A DNA stretch of 64,000 bases from Pilaira anomala (lineage: Eukaryota > Mucoromycota > Mucoromycetes > Mucorales > Mucoraceae), in assembly GCA_025716855.1 (NCBI GenBank), contig JAIXMQ010000061.1, positions 1-64,000 of the forward strand. The letters run 5' to 3'. Positions within the stretch are counted from its first letter, which is position 1; each line of letters starts with the position of its first letter. Shown piece by piece: positions 11,375-21,404 of this stretch. The notes under the pieces are model-generated. The model was not told the origin of the DNA and did no database searches. It worked only from the letters and a program-made list of their open reading frames with translations. Position numbers and translations under genes: made by a program.

Positions 11375-13075
11375 ATGTATCATGGTGGTGGAGGCGGAGG
11401 TATGGTAGAGGAACAACTTAAGGCAGGTGTATTACTTGTACGTGTATGTGAAGCAAGAGGTATTACGTTACCACAAGGAGCACTTGTACCTTCATGTACA
11501 GGTCCTTTGCCAGTCCTTCAACGTAATAAAAGAGAATCATTTCATAGAAAACAAAGTTGGTGGTTACCTTATGTTGTATTGGAATTTGATAAAAATGAGA
11601 TTTTGATCGATGCACTTGGAGGAGACACGTCTTGTCCAGTGTATAATTATAGAGCCAATTTGTAAGTAAATAATAATAATAAAATAAGACCATAATACCA
11701 TACTAAAAAAAAAATAATAATACTTTTTATTTTTACATAATAGTGATGTATCGCGTATTTCAAAGGTTTCTATTTCAATTTATTTACGTCAACCACCACA
11801 ACAATCTGATAATGTATTGGCTAGAGCATCAAATGATCATTTCCTAGGCACCATTACGATCCAACCAGATTTCTCTAGTAGTAACAATATATTACAAGAG
11901 CAAGTATATAATATTACGGGTGGTACAGGAGTTATGTTTATCCAATTTTGTTATACACCCCAACAAGTGAGCCAACAAACCATCAATAATGATTCATTTG
12001 ATCTATTAAAAGTGATTGGAAAAGGTAGTTTTGGTAAAGTATATGTGGTTCAAAAAAAGGACACGAATCGTATTTATGCAATGAAAGTATTACGTAAATC
12101 TCAAATTATATCAAGGTCAGAGGTAACACATACCATGGCAGAAAAGACCGTACTAGCTAAAGTTCGAAACCCTTTTATTGTCCCACTCAAGTTTGCTTTT
12201 CAAAGTCCAAATAAACTTTACTTGGTGTTAGCCTTTATTAATGGTGGAGAGTTGTTCCATCATTTACAGATTCAAGGTCGATTTAGTGAAGAACTTTCAA
12301 GGTTTTATGTTGCAGAGTTGTTTTGTGCCTTGGAATGTTTACATGGCTTCAATGTAATTTATCGGTAAGAAAAAAAAATATTTTTTTTTTTAAGTTTGTA
12401 ATTAATATAATTATTATTAGTGATTTGAAGCCTGAGAATATTCTAATTGATTACAATGGTCATATTGCACTATGCGATTTCGGTTTATGTAAATTAAATA
12501 TGACGAAATCAGAAAGAACTAACACGTTTTGCGGTACACCAGAGTATTTGGCACCCGAATTACTCTTGGGTCAAGGATATACAAAAAATGTAGATTGGTG
12601 GACATTAGGTGTATTATTGTATGAAATGTTGACAGGATTACCACCATTTTATGATGAAAATACAAATGAAATGTATCGAAAGATATTACAACAAGAATTG
12701 AGGTTTCCAGATGATATGTCAGACCCAGCCATTAGTTTATTAACTGGACTCTTGCATCGAAATCCCAACCAAAGACTTGGAAATCAAGGTACAGATGAAA
12801 TTCGAAATCATGAATTTTTCAAGTCAATTGATTGGAATCAGTTGATGAGAAAACAAATACAACCTCCTTTTAAGCCTTCGGTACAAAATGTATATGATAC
12901 AACCAATTTTGATGACGAGTTCACGTCAGAACAACCTATTGAATCCATGACTTCAAAAGAAGATTCACAAATATCACAGACAATGCAAGATCAATTTAAA
13001 GGGTTCACTTTTAATCCTGAAGGTGTCATGACCGACAATAGTTATAATAACCCATATTTATTAAAAAAACAATAA
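11375..13075 (+). CDS. YPK1: YPK1/Gad8-type AGC serine/threonine kinase
   Basis: Three exons (11375-11661, 11744-12364, 12421-13075) encode 520 aa. The N-terminal 170 residues (KAGVLLVRVCEARGITL, then WWLPYVVLEFDKNEIL) look like a divergent C2-type fold. The kinase domain starts near residue 181. It has the Gly loop GKGSFGKV, catalytic K210, RDLKPEN from R303, DFG at D322 and the activation segment TFCGTPEYLAPE. VDWWTLGVLLYEMLTGLPPF and INGGELFHHL are hallmarks of the Ypk/Gad8/SGK group. The tail has the hydrophobic motif FKGFTF with T499, the expected TORC2 target, and the activation-loop Thr is the expected PDK1 site. In other fungi these kinases control membrane lipid homeostasis and wall integrity. 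It is followed after 105 bp by the CM1 gene. Confidence 0.93.
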
Positions 13076-13175
13076 ATTTCCCTCTCTTTTTCTTTCGGGG
13101 ATATTTCATAATAATAATTGTTATATACCGATCTTTTAATTATTTATTATTCTTTTTCTTTTTCTTTCGCTATTA

Positions 13176-13181
13176 AATAAA
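13176..13181 (+). terminator. AATAAA overlapping the start of the next gene
   Basis: The only close AATAAA-type poly(A) signal after the kinase stop (13075) ends on the A of the next gene's ATG at 13181. Either the kinase mRNA uses an earlier signal (for example ATTAAT-like sequences) or the two transcripts overlap. Confidence 0.35.
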
Positions 13182-13830
13182 TGACTCGTAACACTATCAC
13201 ACGCTCTTGTAGCACAAGTAGCTTTAAAAGGTTTGATTCAAAAGACTTGGGTAGACCACCAAGTCATAACAATCATGTTCATATCAACTTTTTGGAAAAA
13301 CCAGCTTGTAAATTGATAAATACGACACAATCCATTAAAATTGCACCTATGAGAGAAATAGAAAAAGTATTCACACTGTTAAAAAAAAAAAATCTATTAA
13401 AATCAATTGAAACTAAAATCTCTTTCATTTAGATAATTACAGACCTTAAAAAGGAAAATTTTGATTTAAAATTAAGATTATTTCATTTAGAAGAAATGAT
13501 GACTAAAGAAGCAGTAAGTTATTGAGGAAACAAATAAAAATGAAAAGAGGTTAATCTTATTTGTATATTAAATAAAAAAAGAGGCGGACGAATTTAGAAC
13601 GCAAGACAAGGCCACGTTCAATAGGAACACAAACTGTCTTATTTGAATCAACACCAGAAGCATTTGGTTTATCTTCTTTTAAAAAAGATAAAAAACCTAC
13701 TGCGAAAAGAAATGAAAATATTAATTCAGTTGTGATTGCTTTAGAAAATATCAGGATTGATAATAATAGTAATTGGTTTTATCATCATCGTCATCAACAA
13801 GATCAATGTTTAACGTCTCCATTGTTCTAA
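13181..13830 (+). CDS. Small centrosomin-motif (CM1 / Cnn_1N) protein
   Basis: Three exons (13181-13366, 13433-13513, 13582-13830) encode 171 aa. Residues about 55-89 read APMREIEK then IITDLKKENFDLKLRLFHLEE. This is the conserved CM1 motif of centrosomin, CDK5RAP2, Mto1, Spc110 and pericentrin-type proteins, which binds and activates the gamma-tubulin ring complex. The motif spans an exon junction. What follows is basic and polar (RRTNLERKTRPRS) with a short C-terminal His-rich stretch, and no long coiled coil. Known fungal CM1 proteins are much longer, so this is a minimal version or a local paralogue. It could act as a regulator or competitor at microtubule-organising centres; that is inference. 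The exon 2/3 junction was chosen because it keeps an open frame to 13830. Confidence 0.75.
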
Positions 13831-14614
13831 TATATACACATTTTCATCTCATCATATTGTTACTAATAACTCATTTAATAAATTATATACATAAAACTCT
13901 CAAGTTACACCGGTGCCTGTTCGTAAACGCTTGAAGGATGTCATTTCACAGTCGAAACAAAGTGTATCATCAGATGGTAGAGCAGAGTATTTTTTTTTTT
14001 TTTTTGAATATGAAGCTTGTAAAGATGAATGCTATTATGTAGACAAATGATGGAGAGACAGTTGATAAGGTGTGGTTATTTAATGATAAAGTAGTCATTC
14101 CTGCTTTTCCCCGGATTCTCTTGAATTACATCATATTCAGTTCACTTTCAGAGACAATAAATCAAGTTGGATAACTCAAAATAAAAAATGTATATCTATT
14201 ATTCGTGATCTTTGAAGGCCCACTCATCATCCCGCCATAATTCTTAGCATAAACTCCGGTTTTCACGCACAATATTATGCACAGATATACTTCTTTACTG
14301 CAAGAGGTCTACAGCTTAGAGTGCAATTTTATGTATATAGTTAAAGCAACAGGTTTATTCGTCACAAGTGTTTTAAGATACAAGTTTGATTGAATTTAAT
14401 CATCGCGGTTTTTCTTTTTTCGAGAGTATTTAATATTAGCTGTCAAAAGTTCAAATCAACTTGTGATATGCAATAAAACTCAGATGGCAGTTTTACCTAT
14501 TTGTTCTATTCAGTACCGGTTGATTGCTGGTCTCAGGAAAAACAAAGAAACCTTTTTTTTTTATTTTCTTTTTTTTTTTTTTTTTAAGTCCAAGATTCTA
14601 AAACCTTTCAAAGA
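13831..14614. other. Intergenic stretch with a coding-like relic
   Basis: Around 13904-14050 one frame reads QVTPVPVRKRLKDVISQSK, then an SSDGRAEY segment, a run of T (Phe), then EYEACKDECYYVDK and a stop. It has protein-like composition but no start codon and no clear splice sites, so it may be a fragment of a decayed gene. The rest is AT-rich with nothing recognised. Confidence 0.4.
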
Positions 14615-16387
14615 ATGTCTTACTTGCCTTTTGAAATCTTGGAAGTTATATTTAGTCATTTAGCAACAGAAGATCTGTTGCAATGCCAACTGACAAGTAA
14701 ACAATGGTACGCTGCCTCGGTAGAGAAGCTCTATTCAGAACCTTGTCTCAATACGGTTGAGAAAGTGTATCCATATATTGTTGCCATAATGAACTCCTAT
14801 CGTTTAGGTGGTTACCTCAAGCGTATCACTATTCACAAAGAAATGAGGGATAGATTTGATTTGATCAAAATCATTTCAAACTATTGCCCTAACGTATTGG
14901 AGATAAAAGGAGTAGGGACTGATATTAACTTCTGGAAAGATTTGAGGGTTGTTCTCATGAGAGGACAGTTGTCTCGTTTGGAGGTTTTACCAGATTCGGA
15001 TGGCAGGAATTTGGATGATTATTTCTATTCGGCTTTTCTGATTAGAGCGAATTTAAAAGAGTTAACGTTACAAGATGAATCACATTACTGTGGGACTGAT
15101 TTGGTAGGCTCATTTCGTTTTGGGCAGTTACGGATGGAATTAGATGAATTTGAAGAACTGGAAACAATTCGTTTATGTTATAAGACTGTACACGGGCTGG
15201 ATTATTTAGATCACATGATTGAAGATTGTCGAAAATTGAAAAAAATGGTTCTTAATTTACCTCCTATCCAGATGGTGAAAGAACCGGCAAAAGAACCTGT
15301 AGAAAAGATTCGACCACGTCGTGATATTCAGTATCTCGAATGTAACTGGAGATTGATTGAGGATGAAGAGCAAATAGATTACTTGATTCAGAAGTTCCCA
15401 AACCTTAAAGAGTTCTATTTAACATCGTTATTGGATTTTTCTGTTATAGGGGAGAGTTTGCTTGTAACACCCGTTTGCCCTTTTGATGCAGTGCTCAAAC
15501 TTATACGGTTTACAGTAACGGTCCCAACTTTTAATGTCAACATGGAAATAGGAAGAAATGATGTAGCCAAGATTTGGACGGAACTTGTTGAACTAAATGA
15601 TGAGTACAAAGATGTTATTATCAACTATACTGAGCACGATAGTTTTGTTGGTAAAGTCGGGCTCTCTTTCGATAATGTGAAGTTAATGCTGACGTTCCCG
15701 GTATTCTCTAGCCCTTATGTGTTGGCTCATACTCAGTTCTTTTCAGAGATAGGAAGCCAAATCCGATCGATCAGACTGAATGATGTTATGGATGCTACAA
15801 ATACAATCATGGAATATCATATCCTTCACAATTTGTGTTATGGCATCGGACAAGTTCTATCTATCATTGAAGCATGCCCGTCATTACAGGAACTTGCATT
15901 GCCTAGGACAAAATACAGGGTCCCTTATGCTGTTATTTCGTTTGACCATACGGAACTGAAAAAATTGATATTTTCTAATGTCTCTGATGAAGAAGAAACG
16001 GTTCCTATTCTTGGATATTTTTCCAGGTTCGCTACGAATCTTAAGTGCATTCAGTTAGAATATAAGGGCTTTCAAAACCCCAAATTTAAATATCCGGTAG
16101 TTGTCAATATACCAAATGCAAGTCTTGATTTTGTGATTTCAACAGAATTACCGTTACACTTCAAGAACAATGTTAGATTTCAAGTTTTTATCAAACTGAC
16201 GACAAACGAAGGGGTCAAATGTTATTATGGTACGTCAACTAATATAACTTCTATCAGCCAAGCAGCATATGCTCAGCATCGAGCTCGACTTGGAGGGTTT
16301 TTCTATGAAATAACGTGTCAAAGTTTGAAAGAACTTGTATTTCACTCAAGATATTCAGAAAATGATAACCTAAAATTTGTCTTTTAG
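14615..16387 (+). CDS. F-box / leucine-rich-repeat-like protein
   Basis: One uninterrupted exon of 590 aa. The N-terminus SYLPFEILEVIFSHLATEDL and LLQCQLTSKQWYAASVEKLY form an F-box, which binds Skp1 in SCF ubiquitin ligases. The remainder has irregular leucine-rich-like segments (for example LSRLEVLP, LKELTLQDES, LQELALPRTKYRV), expected to recognise a substrate. Large families of such F-box proteins are typical of Mucorales genomes. The leader has a T-rich tract and the ATG is in a good context. A decayed relative lies at 1-807. The substrate is unknown and the gene could be under birth-and-death evolution. Confidence 0.85.
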   Translation: MSYLPFEILEVIFSHLATEDLLQCQLTSKQWYAASVEKLYSEPCLNTVEKVYPYIVAIMNSYRLGGYLKRITIHKEMRDRFDLIKIISNYCPNVLEIKGVGTDINFWKDLRVVLMRGQLSRLEVLPDSDGRNLDDYFYSAFLIRANLKELTLQDESHYCGTDLVGSFRFGQLRMELDEFEELETIRLCYKTVHGLDYLDHMIEDCRKLKKMVLNLPPIQMVKEPAKEPVEKIRPRRDIQYLECNWRLIEDEEQIDYLIQKFPNLKEFYLTSLLDFSVIGESLLVTPVCPFDAVLKLIRFTVTVPTFNVNMEIGRNDVAKIWTELVELNDEYKDVIINYTEHDSFVGKVGLSFDNVKLMLTFPVFSSPYVLAHTQFFSEIGSQIRSIRLNDVMDATNTIMEYHILHNLCYGIGQVLSIIEACPSLQELALPRTKYRVPYAVISFDHTELKKLIFSNVSDEEETVPILGYFSRFATNLKCIQLEYKGFQNPKFKYPVVVNIPNASLDFVISTELPLHFKNNVRFQVFIKLTTNEGVKCYYGTSTNITSISQAAYAQHRARLGGFFYEITCQSLKELVFHSRYSENDNLKFVF

Positions 16388-16861
16388 TTTTTACTTTTAT
16401 TTTTTACAACACGTATAAACGAAAACGATGCTTTATTAACTAATTAGTATTATTATATATCCTTTTCTTTTGATAACAATAAGTGAATCAATAGAATAAA
16501 TAATACATGACATGCAATGTCAACTTTTACTTAAATAAAAAGTAAAAGCAATATGTTTGTAATTAATACTTAAAAGACCAGATTACATGGCTCTTTAGAT
16601 TAAAATCGAATAACCTACTTTCGTCTATTTGGGATTCATGTGATGTATCCATTGGTAACCTAGTTCTCTTCTAGCTTGAGCAGTTAAAAGCCCAAATATG
16701 AATTATCATATATTTGTGCGTTAAGAAATACAATTGAAAAAGAATGAATATTTTATTTTTTTTTGTGTCTTCAAATATTTTCCAGTTAATATACATATAC
16801 ACATAAATCGCACCATGAAAGGATGAATTGTTTGATACCAAAGACTATTTAATATACACAA

Positions 16862-17170
16862 CTACTTAAATAAATCTCTGTCTAGTACAAAATTAAATGC
16901 ATGCCTGCATAAGTCAATGCTTTCGCAAATCAGATGATTACCTTTGAGAAATAAGTTTTTTTTTAATAAGGAGGTCCGTGCAACAAACATAAATTTAAGC
17001 TCATCACACAAATGTGTGTAACTGTTGCCACTTCCGATCACTTCTAATGCAGCATGACCGAAATTGCATCTTGTTGGTATCCCAGTCAGGATCTTCACGT
17101 GCTTTACTTTATTTCAAAGGAAAGCAACTAGATATACTGTAGCATGATATAAGCATGTCGAGATAGTATG
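16862..17170 (-). pseudogene. Pseudogene fragment left of repeat copy 2
   Basis: The minus strand encodes AREDPDWDTNKM in one frame. The coding signal continues in another as FGHAALEVIGSGNSYTHLCD, ELKFMFVARTSLLKKN and LICESIDLCRHAFNFVLD, ending at a stop at 16862. A single frame shift near 17070 joins the two. The composition is clearly protein-like, but no family was recognised. It lies on the far side of repeat copy 2 from another minus-strand fragment (19619-20210), so both may be parts of one gene split by insertion of the repeat. Confidence 0.4.
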
Positions 17171-17389
17171 AAAAATTATCATGAGTCGAACCATCCCACG
17201 GTTTGATGTATGCATATAACTTTTTTTTTTTTTTTTTTACCTTTTATGGCTCAAGTATTCTAGCTATAATAAGACAATATACAAAGGTCATGAAATTTAA
17301 ATAATAGGTAGATGTATCTGAAGGTGTTAAAATCTTTTGAGAATGGGAAAGAAATCTAATTAGATAATGTATATTTTTTTCATTATACA

Positions 17390-18341
17390 ATACACAAGTA
17401 TGGTTAGTTTAGATATTTTCTCATTTTTAAATAAACGCCTTCGATTTAAACATGTAACATGACGATCTATCATACCATTTTACGAAAAAAAAAAAGATTG
17501 GCAAAATAATGCATAGATTAACGACATACGGCGTAATAATATACAAACATTTTTTTTTTTTTTTTTTTTTTTTTGGCTACTTGAAGAAATAAAAGGCATA
17601 TAAAGTCATAAAAGAAGGAAAAAATTAAGATAAATTAATTTAAACTGACTAAAACTTTTAAAAAGTATGTCATGTTGAAGATTAAGAATATCATACTATG
17701 TATGAAAAAATTATCTCCCTGTATAAGTCCAACTTGATAGTTCATTTACTGGAACCCATTGAATTTAATAGTACAATCATCTGTAATCATATCTGCATAG
17801 TGTTGCTTCATACACTTACGAATAGATATATATTATATGGTAACCGACTTGAGTTTTCAGAGCATAAATTCAAAAGAGTAATGAAAAAAAAAATAAAATA
17901 AAAAAAAGGAGGTGTCAAGAAACTTGGTTTCACATAAGGTAAAAAGTGATTTAAGCTCTTTATTCAAATCAAGAGTTTAATTAACTCTTCTACCACACTC
18001 TCTTTAAATAGAACAAAGAAAGATGAACATATCAATGAAAATTTATACAGGTCTCTAAAGGCTATACACAGCTTCTTTATGATATTTGAATAATAGCTTA
18101 TATCTGTACACTTATATACAGTTGACTGATATTTTTTCTTTATAGCTTCTTTAATTCTACGACCCTGTCATCATTATAGCTCTTTTTTTTTTCTAGTATA
18201 GGAGACATAAATAAGTCAAGTCTCTTCAACTTAAAGAGTGATGATCTAAACAAGAATAGGATTTTCTCTACATACTTTGATAATCTTTACTGACGCCAAA
18301 TGGGCGAGTAAATTAATTACAGTCATGACGATGGTTACATA

Positions 18342-18372
<31 letters not shown>

Positions 18373-19055
18373 GCATAATTTTTTTATTATTTTTAACAAG
18401 CGAACCTTCACGAAAGTAAGAAACAGGTTTTTACAAGAATCAAGCTTGTATAAACAGTCAATAAAGGCTTAGCAATAACAATAATTACATCACTTTTGTT
18501 TACCATGACTATGAAAAAAAATTTTTTTTGTCTATTTAACCATGAAAAAAAAAAGGATTTTACATTTCTCTTTATTTTTTTCTTCTTGGTTCAAGCGCTT
18601 TCAAGAGTTTTAAAAGGTATGTCAATCTTATTTTATTTATCCAATTAACTAAATCTAATCAACTCTTCTCTTCACTGCATTAGCATTTCTGGTTCTGGTT
18701 CTGGTTCTGGTTCTTGGTCTTGGTCGTGGTCTTGGTCTTCAGGTACGTGAAATATTTAGTTTGTTATCAGAAGCTGCTTTAAGCAGTTTGGTGCACACCT
18801 TTGTTAGATAGTGTATTGTCAACCGAGCACAAGTAGACTTTACCTCCTACTTTCAAAGCCGACTTTTGGGACCAGATGTGTTTCCGCCTTCTCGTGGCTG
18901 TTGTCCTGTTAGTATCATTGTAGTGATATATTTTACTACTTTGAGAACCAAGAGAAACACTTTTTTTTTTTTAATTGAATAAATAAATAAAACTTCTTGA
19001 TCATTCTTCTTACTCGTCTAAATCTATCTTTTTAAATTGAATAATCTTTTTTTTT
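17390..19055. repeat. Dispersed direct repeat, copy 2 (about 1.67 kb)
   Basis: Second copy of the element at 980-2530, same orientation, nearly identical through most of its length. It carries longer poly(T) tracts (about 17551-17574 and 18345-18372), about 65 extra bases at 17596-17663, and a shorter hexanucleotide tract. It contains the exon-like cassette at 18588-18619. It ends after AATTGAATAATC plus a T-run, as copy 1 does. The right flank is unrelated to the right flank of copy 1. Confidence 0.85.
18588..18619 (+). repeat. Exon-like cassette, occurrence 3 (inside repeat copy 2)
   Basis: Identical in the core to 2055-2086, with acceptor-like TTCAAG and donor-like GTATGT retained. See the entries at 2055 and 2551. 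Confidence 0.55.
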
Positions 19056-19618
19056 TTGATATTTCAAAATATGATTAACTTGTTAAAGAGTAAAAAAGAG
19101 AAACTATAACATCATGCTACCTATCTATGTATTTACTGTAGTTAACTCAGGGTAATATATAAAAAAAAAAATAGTGTCGTGCTTTTCAAAAAAAAAAAAA
19201 AAAAAAAAAAATAGAAATCCTGTTATTTCTTTATTCAACATCTGTACATGAGCACCTGGTGATAGACATAGGTGAACTGTTTAAAACTCTATACTTTTAT
19301 TCTAAAAATGAACATAATAATAAAAACGGATGCGATGATATTTAACTATCTTCTTTTAATTGAAATCGAAGTTGATTTTATCACATTATTGTTCGCATTT
19401 GCTATGTAAGGTTTTAAAGTAATTTCATGTTTACATAATTCATCGTTCAATTCTTTGTTTTCGATTATTATATATATATATTTTTGATTCATCAAACAAG
19501 TTCAGTATATTATGCATGATCTCTTTTATTTTCTCGCTGTAGTATCTTCAAATGTATAACGTAAAAGTTCAATCAAATAAAAGACAGGGTTTTATTACTA
19601 CAGGATATGTTAACCCTT

Positions 19619-20210
19619 TTATACTCTTTTACTACTGTGACCAGTATAATAACATTGTTGTAACACCTCATACGTGTTACTTATATTCATGCTAATCTTG
19701 ATGAGCGATGTAACACCAGCCTTTACATTGTGAATCAGTTTATATACTATTCTTTCTTCAATCGTGGCTGTTTCCTGGTATTTTATAACTTGAATAACAA
19801 TATCATAAAATAGCTTTGAAGCTATTATTCCGTCAGAATATTCGTCATTTTGGCCTTCAAATTTATAGTATGTCCATATGGTATATAAGGCTGCATCTCT
19901 TATGATCATTGGTAAAAAAAAGTGGAATAATGATGAAGTTGCCTCCATTGGTAAAGGATATTGAACGGATCAATTTCTTGAGCGGATTCGTCGTCTGCCA
20001 ATTCCTTCACATCATACCATGCTGTTCTTCAAAATATAACTCAATCATGCCAGCATCTTCTTTGCTCAATACAAAGTTTGAAGCAGCCGGCTCTACCTAT
20101 GAAAGAAGCTCTTCGTCGATTTTTGTGCTCGAAGTTACTAAATCACTAAAAATTTCGTTCCCCAGCAGCAATGTTACACTATCTGGATCTCTTTACTGTT
20201 GTTGAACAAA
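19619..20210 (-). pseudogene. Decayed gene right of repeat copy 2
   Basis: On the minus strand from about 20200, DSVTLLLGNEIFSDLVTSST, then a stop, VEPAASNFVLSKEDAGMIEL, a second stop, then NWQTTNPLKKLIRSISFTNG. A frame change leads into the 110-codon open stretch at 19948-19619 (IIRDAALYTIWTYYKFEGQN, KLIHNVKAGVTSLIKISMNI). Two in-frame stops and one shift, without repairing introns, mark it as a pseudogene. Family not recognised; possibly the 5' half of the fragment at 16862-17170. Confidence 0.45.
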
Positions 20211-20674
20211 GGTTTTTGTATCTATCGTTATTTGGTGGTATAGAATTAGGTGGAAACAATTTTTTTTTTCATGTTAAATCTTCATGATGACTGTCAGTAG
20301 CTCTAAAACGTCCACAGACTTCAATCGTGCTAATAAGGAGTGTCTTACCGGTCATTCTATTAACCAATATAGCCCCTGAAAGAATACGGACATAAAAAAA
20401 GCGTATTTGAGGCCGAAAAGCTCAGTCACTGTTCATTAACCTGCATGTGTCAAAATATTTCTTTTCCTTTAGATATTCCTGCATACATATAACTATTTAA
20501 ATGATAATATTTCCTAAAATTTGACTATTATTGCTGCTTTCTTCCAAATATTCGCATATGTGAATCAGATGATTTCAAACCCACAAAACTTACGGCTTGG
20601 GTTCGTGCTACCATGCATATTATGCATGTTCATCTCATAGATATCCGTGTGATAATTTCTACATCTCGTTTTCA

Positions 20675-20709
<35 letters not shown>

Positions 20710-21404
20710 TATATAAATAAAACATGAAAACGTTTTTTGTATATAATGTGATACACATTATTGAGTCCACATGTTTTATGCAGTAATGTTAGCCTCATTC
20801 AATGATACAGTATAGCTCAAATCAACTTTCTAGTTGAAAGATAACGTCCAGAAATATTGTCTAAACCAACGATATGGCTCCCAAGTACTGGCCAAATTAA
20901 TCGAAACTATGGTATTCTTATGTATTATTGTGCGATCGATTGTTTGTTGTATTTGGCTTTCCTTTATAAGTGATACAATAATATTTATATAATAGCATTT
21001 AATTTACTGTTATAGTTAATTTTCAACGTCACTTGCTTTGTGGGATTATTTATTGTTAACTAATTTTAAAGAAAGCAATTTATATAACGTAATTATTTGT
21101 GATAGTTCTAGAACATCAAACTAATATATATATATAACCAACTGACAGACGCAATTCAATTTTTACTAAACAATATCTTCTAATGCATCGTTGATCGTAT
21201 GACACTCGTCCATCTGTTTATATTACTCGTACAAAAATCAGTAACATACAATGTCTGTGGTCTGCCATACAAATGTTACGAATCAGCTGTTCACTTTAGA
21301 CTCCATATATTAATTCGTATATATACCATCCTTTTTTTCTTTTTTTATCTCTATCTTGAAACAATAATTTTTTACTTGTATTAATAATAATATTAAAAAT
21401 AAAA
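20211..21404. other. Intergenic stretch upstream of the P450
   Basis: Contains an AT dinucleotide run at about 20680-20706 and another at 21125-21135. No coding frame of convincing composition was found. Confidence 0.5.
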
